Positions 19,853 to 25,152 of a DNA stretch of 25,654 nucleotides are shown in pieces. Below the pieces are notes generated by a model. That model searched no databases. It saw only the letters and a list, made by a program, of their open reading frames with translations, and had not been told where the DNA came from. Numbering within the stretch: the stretch's first letter is position 1; each line of letters starts with the position of its first letter. The DNA comes from a virus. Location of the stretch: positions 1 through 25,654 of IMG/VR virus record IMGVR_UViG_3300015168_000004. One strand, given 5' to 3'. The position numbers were made by a program, and so were the translations under genes.

Positions 19853-19881
19853 AGTATACGTCATAGGATTACGTTAGGCAA
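19853..19881 (-). promoter_or_regulatory. Sigma70-type promoter (TTGCCT-17-TATACT)
   Basis: -35 TTGCCT at 19876-19881, spacer 17, -10 TATACT at 19853-19858. It starts 7 bp after the stop of the 70-residue gene and drives four genes (19821-19003). The -35 is weaker than in the sister promoters. Confidence 0.7.
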
Positions 19882-19887
19882 GTAGCT

Positions 19888-20100
19888 TTACAATGTAACG
19901 AAATCGCCACCAACAACTTCGCCAGCACAGCACTTCTTAGCAAACGCCACGGCTTCGCGTTCGCACGAAATGTCATAGTCACGCATACCAATGATTTGCA
20001 TTGCATCTGCATCGCGATGAATGACACGGTAAACAGTAGCTTCACGCGTCACTTGAGTTGTAGTGCCGAATTCGTAATTAGTTTCGAGGTAGACAAGCAT
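19888..20100 (-). CDS. Small hypothetical protein, single-gene unit
   Basis: 70 residues: MLVYLETNYEFGTTTQVTRE, beta-rich start; ATVYRVIHRDADAMQIIGMR; then a helix with EREAVAFAKKCCAGEVVGGD. It lies between two promoters and so may be transcribed alone. Ribosome binding site GAAAG. Unrecognised. Confidence 0.68.
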   Translation of the reverse strand: MLVYLETNYEFGTTTQVTREATVYRVIHRDADAMQIIGMRDYDISCEREAVAFAKKCCAGEVVGGDFVTL

Positions 20101-20132
20101 GATTTGCTTTCGTGTTCAGTTGGTATGTATGT

Positions 20133-20161
20133 ACTTTACGGCAGCCAAACCGGTAAGTCAA
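20133..20161 (-). promoter_or_regulatory. Sigma70-type promoter (TTGACT-17-TAAAGT)
   Basis: -35 TTGACT at 20156-20161 (inside the 3' end of the upstream gene), spacer 17, -10 TAAAGT at 20133-20138. Confidence 0.85.
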
Positions 20162-20327
20162 CTGTTTTCTCTAACTTTACAATCGTAACGCTACCATGCA
20201 AGCGATAGAGCATTCTGTTAAACGGCAACTGGCATTGACATGATACCCACACATCAACCCAACCTTGCGTGCCCGCTTCGAACGCAATCGGCCACGCTAT
20301 AGCAATTCCGTCAAGGTAGACAATCAT
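20136..20327 (-). CDS. Small protein, paralogue of the next gene's C-terminal domain
   Basis: 63 residues: MIVYLDGIAIAWPIAFEAGT, then QGWVDVWVSCQCQLPFNRML and YRLHGSVTIVKLEK. Compare the C-terminus of the 126-residue neighbour: VLLNGKPVQKWETAD, RGYVDVWFRQYKAP, HRLFGKVEFVKL. The same order of strands and the G-(W/Y)-V-D-V-W core point to a duplicated domain. The ATG overlaps the upstream stop by 4 nt. Confidence 0.7.
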   Translation of the reverse strand: MIVYLDGIAIAWPIAFEAGTQGWVDVWVSCQCQLPFNRMLYRLHGSVTIVKLEKTVDLPVWLP

Positions 20328-20704
20328 AGCTTGACAAACTCGACTTTACCAAACAGACGATGCCGAATGACTCCAGGTGCTTTGTACTGCCTGAACCAAA
20401 CATCAACGTAGCCGCGTTCACTGTCTGCAGTCTCCCATTTCTGCACAGGTTTACCGTTAAGTAAAACACCATAACTGCGAAACGCACATTCACTATTCAA
20501 GTGTGCAAATCCGTCACGCATGCTTAGGAACGTTGGATGTTCGCTAAGTATTTCGTCAACCGAAGTCCATTTGCCATCTATCCAATGATGTGATGCGATC
20601 ATTACTGCTGTCGAATACAAAGTGTCATGAGGCGATGCGATCCAAGGAACGTTAGGTAATGGCGGTGTAACCATTACGCTACCGGGTTTTACGTCAGGAA
20701 TCAT
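20324..20704 (-). CDS. Hypothetical protein with duplicated C-terminal domain
   Basis: 126 residues: MIPDVKPGSVMVTPPLPNVP, a helix-containing middle (SVDEILSEHPTFLSMRDGFA), and the C-terminal domain from ~80 on (YGVLLNGKPVQKWETADSER, GYVDVWFRQY, LFGKVEFVKL) shared with the next gene. AAAGGA precedes the ATG by 9 nt. It is the first gene after the AT-rich control region. Unrecognised family. Confidence 0.7.
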   Translation of the reverse strand: MIPDVKPGSVMVTPPLPNVPWIASPHDTLYSTAVMIASHHWIDGKWTSVDEILSEHPTFLSMRDGFAHLNSECAFRSYGVLLNGKPVQKWETADSERGYVDVWFRQYKAPGVIRHRLFGKVEFVKL

Positions 20705-20737
20705 GATTTGTCGTCCTTTGATTGTGGAAAAGTGAAG

Positions 20738-20917
20738 CTAAGTCGTTGATTCTTATATACTTATAATATTTATATTAATATATAGTATAGTCAAGAAAAC
20801 TGTACTCTCACGATGTGAAATTGGTGTGGTATTTGCGCAACGTTAGGTAGGTATCACATAGACCCCCCATTGGTTTTGACAATAACGCTTGTTTTGTTAA
20901 TCAAATCAACGACTTAG
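20738..20917. repeat. 14-bp inverted repeat enclosing an AT-rich noncoding block
   Basis: CTAAGTCGTTGATT (20738-20751) is repeated exactly in inverted form as AATCAACGACTTAG (20904-20917), with 152 bp between. The enclosed DNA includes an almost pure A/T stretch at ~20752-20788, a C6 tract (20864-20869) and a TTGACA at 20876-20881. It lies in the 239-bp gap beside the primase-helicase gene; no protein frame is seen in the gap. Candidate origin, paired operator sites or element remnant. Confidence 0.6.
20766..20794 (-). promoter_or_regulatory. AT-rich promoter region with TTGACT -35
   Basis: -35 TTGACT at 20789-20794. The sequence downstream is so A/T-rich that the -10 is ambiguous (AAATAT at 17 bp, AATATT at 18 bp). 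It would drive the 126- and 63-residue genes, giving a leader of about 60 nt. Confidence 0.55.
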
Positions 20918-20943
20918 GTATGTCAGAAACCAACTAGAACCAT

Positions 20944-23298
20944 TCAACCGCGGCCACTCGCGCGCCTGAAGACTGGCGCATTCTGAATTGCGTAAACTTC
21001 TGCCACTGTATCAAACCGCTTTTGGCAATCAAGCTTAGAGATTTCAAGTAAATCGCCGTTACTAACGATTAGCTTAAGCGCAATTCTCAACGCATTAGTT
21101 CCGCCAACGCGCGCATGACGGAATGCAGAAGTAGACATTAAGTTTTGCGACAGATACGACAATGGCACAACGCTAGCCATGTGCATCTTTTCCCAAGCTG
21201 GCGTGAACTTAGAACGTTCATCCTTAGTCAAGTAAAGGAATTTCGACACCATACGGATGACTTCTTTGACGTGCTTATCGTCCGTATTTTGCTGCCCTAT
21301 TTCGCCAGTCTCGAAACGATCTAGCAAACGTTGTGTATTGTGGGAACTGAGGCGAATTGCCCACTTAGCAGCAGCGGTTGACACCATCGGTTCGTACGGA
21401 TGCTCACCAACTGCAAGCAAACCTGCTAGTTTGAGTGCACGTAAGTGCGCACGATTCCAGATATGCCGGATAACCTCTTGGTTGTCCTGAGCGTTAATCT
21501 TGGCGCGACAGAATTCTTCGAACGCGTCAAGCGCTGCCTTAGCGTCCGGTTCAAAACGGATATCAATGACCTTGCCGGCATTGTTCAGGTTTAGCGAATT
21601 GGCACACAGCGATGCGATTTGCGTAACCAATTCCTTAGGCGGTTCACAGCCTGCGAACGGGTTTAGGGCGGGTTGCTGGCCGGTGTATTCAATGAGAGTA
21701 AAGCGAGGTAGCATGCCGTCCGACACTAGGGCTTCATCAACGCTGTTGTAAAACGATTCCGGGGCTGATTCGCCGATGAACGAGAAGGCTGGCGAATTGA
21801 GGGCCATTGTGTTCTTGTCGGCATCGCTGTAGATCGTTGGGCGCAAAACTGAGCCACGGCCGGATTTTCCGAATAGGTCAAGCATTGTTCGCTTGATGCC
21901 TTTGACGACGCTGGAACCATTGATGCTAGCCATTTGTTGCAACGTGTGGCCGAACTCACCACCTATCGAAACGAAAGAACTGGATTTCTTAGCGATATAC
22001 TTCAAGAGCGCGGCATCGGATCGAATCTCGCCGGGTCCAACGAAGTCCATTGATGACGGCACGACCTTTGACACTTCGCCCATTAACTTAGAGATACCAA
22101 GCGCCATTGCTTCTTTGCCGCTACCTGTTGGCGCTAGAAGCATGAAGTAATGGTTTAAGCCGGTCGAACTGATATTGAACGCGCGCCCACAGATGCCCGC
22201 CATGAGCCCTAGAGCGGCGCACAGGGCGATTTCTGGCACCTGCCTAGGTGCTTGGCTGTAGACATAGCGTGCAATCTCTCCAACGAGCCCTGCAGGCACG
22301 CTATACACGTCAGGAACGTCTACAGGACTGACCGGCTTGGGTTGCTCTGGCTCAGGTTCCTTGTAGGTACCTAAGCGCTGTTTGGCTGCAACTGATTGGG
22401 CTTCGCGCTTTGCTTCGCGTTCGGCCATCATCGCAGTTACGTTAGCCTGCAACCGGCTGAAGTCAATTTCTGGTGGTTGGTTGTCGAATGCTCTGGAAAG
22501 CATCTTTTGAACGTAATCAACGCGCTTTGCTTTATCACGTTGACCTAACGCAGATGCTCTAAAAATTCGCGTTATCTGTTCACGATTCTTTGTGAAGTAG
22601 GCAACGATATCAATTAGTGCAAAGTCAGCTTCTGACTGTGATGTGTAAAGGTTTTCCCATCTACCTTGGTACAGTTCAACAAACTTCGAACCATTCAGTG
22701 CAGCCGCTGCGCGGTCGCACACGGCGTTATCATCTTCAGTTTGGGGGCCGTTCGTTTTGCTATCGTAATGAACACCGTTAGGGGGTGCCAATTCATCCCA
22801 CAGTGTTGTCAATAGTTCTTGCTGTTCGTTTACAGGTGCATTGCGCCAAACGTTGCCTGTCATCGTCATGTATCGACCTGACGAATAGACTTCAACACCT
22901 GCGCGTCTTCGACCGGTAGGAACCGATCCTTTGACGATGATGTGCAAGCCTTGACCTGATGGACTCAGTTCTGAATATGTGTCGAAGGCGTGTGCTATGC
23001 GTTGGTGTCGTGCTTTGTCGTCAGGCGTCAACGTTGGGTCATATGTGTCTAGGTCAATGAATGTGTACGGATCATTCTCCGTCATCACGAATCCAATGCC
23101 TGAATAGTGGCCTGTCTGCAGTGCGTCTACAGCAGCTTCAAACGTCACCCAAGTTTTAGGATCAGTGCTTGAAGCGTGCCAACCGCTGCGAGGGTCGTAC
23201 AATGGTTTTGTGGGCTTGATTGCGCCGGGCAACAATTCATAGCGCCAAGTTACGAATTGCGGAAGCGCCCGCAATTCAGCAGGAATGTTTGAATACAT
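20944..23298 (-). CDS. Primase-polymerase/DUF3987 helicase fusion, phage replication protein
   Basis: 784 residues. The N-terminal prim-pol-like domain has GFVMTENDPYTFIDLDTYD with D82 and D84, SPSGQGLHIIVKGSVP with His119, and EVYSSGRYMTMTGNV; these are the three archaeo-eukaryotic primase motifs in NrS-1-like form. A helical bundle (~185-272, SQSEADFALIDIVAYFTKNR) follows, as in those proteins. The C-terminal DUF3987 ATPase has Walker A LLAPTGSGKEAM (388-398) and FVSIGGEFGH further on. It probably unwinds and primes phage DNA at the fork. It lies 6 nt after the small RHH-like gene with no clear ribosome binding site, so translation is probably coupled. Confidence 0.9.
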   Translation of the reverse strand: MYSNIPAELRALPQFVTWRYELLPGAIKPTKPLYDPRSGWHASSTDPKTWVTFEAAVDALQTGHYSGIGFVMTENDPYTFIDLDTYDPTLTPDDKARHQRIAHAFDTYSELSPSGQGLHIIVKGSVPTGRRRAGVEVYSSGRYMTMTGNVWRNAPVNEQQELLTTLWDELAPPNGVHYDSKTNGPQTEDDNAVCDRAAAALNGSKFVELYQGRWENLYTSQSEADFALIDIVAYFTKNREQITRIFRASALGQRDKAKRVDYVQKMLSRAFDNQPPEIDFSRLQANVTAMMAEREAKREAQSVAAKQRLGTYKEPEPEQPKPVSPVDVPDVYSVPAGLVGEIARYVYSQAPRQVPEIALCAALGLMAGICGRAFNISSTGLNHYFMLLAPTGSGKEAMALGISKLMGEVSKVVPSSMDFVGPGEIRSDAALLKYIAKKSSSFVSIGGEFGHTLQQMASINGSSVVKGIKRTMLDLFGKSGRGSVLRPTIYSDADKNTMALNSPAFSFIGESAPESFYNSVDEALVSDGMLPRFTLIEYTGQQPALNPFAGCEPPKELVTQIASLCANSLNLNNAGKVIDIRFEPDAKAALDAFEEFCRAKINAQDNQEVIRHIWNRAHLRALKLAGLLAVGEHPYEPMVSTAAAKWAIRLSSHNTQRLLDRFETGEIGQQNTDDKHVKEVIRMVSKFLYLTKDERSKFTPAWEKMHMASVVPLSYLSQNLMSTSAFRHARVGGTNALRIALKLIVSNGDLLEISKLDCQKRFDTVAEVYAIQNAPVFRRASGRG

Positions 23299-23304
23299 GA
23301 AACG

Positions 23305-23484
23305 TCAGACTGCAGCGGTAAGGGATTGCTCTAGCTCTTTTACAGCACGGCGTATCACTTCGCTTACAGTCAAACGTTTCTGTTCTTTTTTCTCTAGTAA
23401 ATGCTTTACTCGCAAAAGCCTATCGTTATCCTCGCGATTTGCCGAAATATTGAGGGCCTTAGCTAATCTATTGGGGTTTTCCAT
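23305..23484 (-). CDS. 59-residue ribbon-helix-helix-like regulator candidate
   Basis: ATG 23484 opens MENPNRLAKALNISANREDN, DRLLRVKHLLEKKEQKRLTV and SEVIRRAVKELEQSLTAAV. The end 'LTVSEVIRRAVKELE' is the second helix pattern of CopG/Arc-type ribbon-helix-helix proteins, preceded by a charged helix; the N-terminal strand is less clear. GGATT lies about 5 nt upstream. It is the first leftward gene next to the divergent promoters, the usual place for an autoregulator, and precedes the replication gene. DNA binding is inferred. Confidence 0.7.
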   Translation of the reverse strand: MENPNRLAKALNISANREDNDRLLRVKHLLEKKEQKRLTVSEVIRRAVKELEQSLTAAV

Positions 23485-23516
23485 TACGAATCCGGCTGCT
23501 ACAGTAAGTAGGGCGC

Positions 23517-23546
23517 ATCCTACACGAAAAACAAGGGGTTGCGCAA
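23517..23546 (-). promoter_or_regulatory. Leftward early promoter (TTGCGC-18-TAGGAT)
   Basis: -35 TTGCGC on the minus strand at 23541-23546, spacer 18, -10 TAGGAT at 23517-23522, 33 nt from the ATG of the RHH-like gene. The -35 is part of the palindrome GTTGCGCAAC (23538-23547), which also holds the -35 of the rightward promoter. Confidence 0.6.
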
Positions 23547-23567
23547 CTCTTTATGATGAGGTAGAGT
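23539..23567 (+). promoter_or_regulatory. Rightward early promoter (TTGCGC-17-TAGAGT)
   Basis: -35 TTGCGC at 23539-23544, spacer 17, -10 TAGAGT at 23562-23567. It leads into a ~100-nt structured leader before the MazG-like gene and shares its -35 palindrome with the leftward promoter. Confidence 0.65.
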
Positions 23568-23569
23568 GC

Positions 23570-23647
23570 GGTTGCTGGCTTTCGGCGGTAATGGGAAAGC
23601 TGCCATTCTCCACCAGTCATACAAGCTGAAGTCGTGAGCCAGCAACC
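23570..23647 (+). other. Long-range stem in the rightward leader
   Basis: GGTTGCTGGCT (23570-23580) pairs perfectly with AGCCAGCAACC (23637-23647), enclosing 56 nt that contain a smaller AATGG/CCATT hairpin. It begins just after the predicted transcription start and ends 23 nt before the MazG-like ATG. A structured 5' leader, small RNA or operator pair are possible readings. Confidence 0.5.
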
Positions 23648-23670
23648 ACACAAACTACCCACACAACACA

Positions 23671-24327
23671 ATGACACCTTCATTCATTGACCTTGCCCTT
23701 GTCACGAAATCTGACCAATTTCACGGCGACAAGCTAAGCAAAGCGGAATTCCTTAAAGTTGTTGGTTCGGCCATTGTTGCTTTGAATCAACTTGATGCAG
23801 TTAAGAAGACGCTTTTCTATGGTCGCGAGTTTCCGAGTCATCGCAACACGATTTCTGAAAATTGCAAAGAAATTTCCACAGGTTGGACAACGCAGCAGCG
23901 CGTCTCACGCATGGGCCATGAACTCACAGAAGTCAAAATTTTCGACGAACAGAAGGCAATTGACGTAATTCACACTATTCTAGGTATGGCAACAGAAGCT
24001 GGCGAACTGCTAGAATTGTTGAATGAAACAATTCGATTGAAGGCGTTCGATCCTGTCAATTTTGGCGAAGAAATTTTCGATAGCCAATGGTATGAAGCTA
24101 TTGGCTGTTCAGTTGTTGGAATGACCTTCGAACAAGGCCAAGAAATGATCATTGACAAACTGAAAAAGCGTTTCGGCGACAAGTTCACAGCTTGGTACGC
24201 AAACAATCGCGATTTGGTTGCTGAACGTGTTGTACTTGAAAAAGGACAAGCGTTGAAAGAAGTTACGCGCGAACTACATTCACGCCATACGCCGTTAGAT
24301 GACGCGTTCAGAACTGAACCAACGTAA
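23671..24327 (+). CDS. MazG-like nucleotide pyrophosphohydrolase
   Basis: 218 residues. The all-alpha MazG/dUTPase-like metal site is visible: ILGMATEAGELLELL with E109 and E112 (ExxE), then NFGEEIFDSQWY with E134 and D137 (ExxD), 21 residues later. The RVSRMGHEL segment lies before the first motif. Family members hydrolyse (d)NTPs or related alarmones to monophosphates. In phages they may adjust nucleotide pools or counter ppGpp signalling. First gene of the rightward operon; no good ribosome binding site is seen (leader ACACAACACA before ATG). Confidence 0.82.
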   Translation: MTPSFIDLALVTKSDQFHGDKLSKAEFLKVVGSAIVALNQLDAVKKTLFYGREFPSHRNTISENCKEISTGWTTQQRVSRMGHELTEVKIFDEQKAIDVIHTILGMATEAGELLELLNETIRLKAFDPVNFGEEIFDSQWYEAIGCSVVGMTFEQGQEMIIDKLKKRFGDKFTAWYANNRDLVAERVVLEKGQALKEVTRELHSRHTPLDDAFRTEPT

Positions 24328-24343
24328 CAAAGTGTAATAACGT

Positions 24344-24372
24344 TTGCGCTGTCATTTGCTTTATCGTAAAGT
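24344..24372 (+). promoter_or_regulatory. Rightward promoter (TTGCGC-17-TAAAGT)
   Basis: -35 TTGCGC at 24344-24349, spacer 17, -10 TAAAGT at 24367-24372, 38 nt before the ATG of the next gene. It has the same unusual -35 hexamer as the 23.5-kb promoters and the same -10 as the leftward series. Confidence 0.65.
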
Positions 24373-24409
24373 CTAGTCATCGGATCAGCAACGCAAAGAG
24401 GTAAAGCAA

Positions 24410-24577
24410 ATGGATAAGTTCATAACCAACGCAGAAGCAAACGCAGTTTGGCAGCAAGGCTACAAGGCTGCTGAATTCAGCAACCAAACGAATCCGTATG
24501 ACTATGACGGCGACGGTAACCGCGCTGCTGAATGGGATGCGGGGTTTAACGAAGCTTGCAACAGGAATTCAAAATGA
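24410..24577 (+). CDS. 55-residue protein resembling ribosome modulation factor
   Basis: ATG 24410 opens MDKFITNAEANAVWQQGYKA, then AEFSNQTNPYDYDGDGNRAA and EWDAGFNEACNRNSK. The 'QGYxA...NPY......AAEWDAGF' layout matches small RMF-like proteins of phages and bacteria. RMF dimerises 70S ribosomes in E. coli, but the phage forms are not characterised. The ribosome binding site is AGAGG 8 nt upstream. Its TGA overlaps the next ATG. It was too short for an ordinary ORF cut-off. Confidence 0.75.
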   Translation: MDKFITNAEANAVWQQGYKAAEFSNQTNPYDYDGDGNRAAEWDAGFNEACNRNSK

Positions 24578-25059
24578 ACATGCCTACAGCAGCCGTCCTA
24601 CTCAATCAAGGTTGGGGCGCTCCCCCGATGAGCAAAGAACAAGTTTTGCAAGCATGGGTCGAATCTTCGACAGCATTGACTGCAGCAAAAGATGCTGAAA
24701 TGATTTTGCGCAAGCAAGTCGTTACCCTGTTTCCTGAACTTGACGCCAAGAAAGAAGGTACGGCATACGCACCGCTGGCGAACGGTTGGCAACTTAAGGT
24801 TGTCAAGAAACAAAACTACAATCTAACTGACAAGAACGGTGCGACAGACAAAGCGCTTGAAGCTTACGAAAATGCTGCCGGCTCGCCTGAAGAATACGGT
24901 AAGCGTAAGTTGATTACAGAACGTCTTGTGTCTTGGAAGCCTGCATTGTCGATCAAAGAATATCGCGAAGCTGACGACGAACTTTTGAAAGCGCTTGAAG
25001 GTGTTTTGACTATTACTGATGGCGCACCGGCGCTTGAATTGGTTGAACCGAAGAAGTAA
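24574..25059 (+). CDS. Phage early protein, DUF7173-like
   Basis: 161 residues from ATG 24574 (MNMPTAAVLLNQGWGAPPMS), with AGGA 7 nt upstream. A helical N-terminal half (EQVLQAWVESSTALTAAKDA, EMILRKQVVTLFPELDAKKE) is followed by a beta segment (GWQLKVVKKQNYNLTDKN). The end has ERLVSWKPALSIKEYREADD. This order resembles phage proteins placed near single-strand annealing or recombination genes in other genomes; a role is not established. Its stop is followed directly by the tRNA gene. Confidence 0.72.
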   Translation: MNMPTAAVLLNQGWGAPPMSKEQVLQAWVESSTALTAAKDAEMILRKQVVTLFPELDAKKEGTAYAPLANGWQLKVVKKQNYNLTDKNGATDKALEAYENAAGSPEEYGKRKLITERLVSWKPALSIKEYREADDELLKALEGVLTITDGAPALELVEPKK

Positions 25060-25136
25060 GGGCCGCTAACTCAATTGGTCAGAGTAGCGAACTCATAATT
25101 CGTTAGTTGCAGGTTCGAACCCTGCGCGGCCTACCA
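25060..25136 (+). tRNA. tRNA with CAU anticodon, probably Ile2 (AUA) rather than Met
   Basis: A full cloverleaf with encoded CCA: acceptor GGGCCGC/GCGGCCT (one G-U), D arm ACTC/GAGT, anticodon stem GCGAA/TTCGT with loop CTCATAA, variable TAGTT, and T arm GCAGG/CCTGC with TTCGAAC. CAU can be elongator Met or lysidine-modified Ile2. The C4-G69 and C5-G68 pairs agree with E. coli tRNA-Ile2 and not with elongator tRNA-Met (U4, A5). The first base follows the upstream stop directly, so it must be processed from the mRNA. Confidence 0.93.
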
Positions 25137-25152
25137 AATTAAGGAAATTAAA

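Noticed and set aside
19873-19879. Another GTTAGGC, and GTTAGGT at ~20649 and ~20839, as further integron core sites
   Set aside because: No partner RYYYAAC box or palindromic arms are near, and GC does not change there; they are taken as chance matches.
20876-20902. Plus-strand promoter from the perfect TTGACA at 20876
   Set aside because: The best -10 at allowed spacing (TTAATC/TAATCA) is poor, and the transcript would run antisense into the primase-helicase gene.
23285-23629. 114-codon plus-strand frame over the control region
   Set aside because: It is antisense to the RHH-like gene, crosses both promoters and has no homologous look or ribosome binding site.
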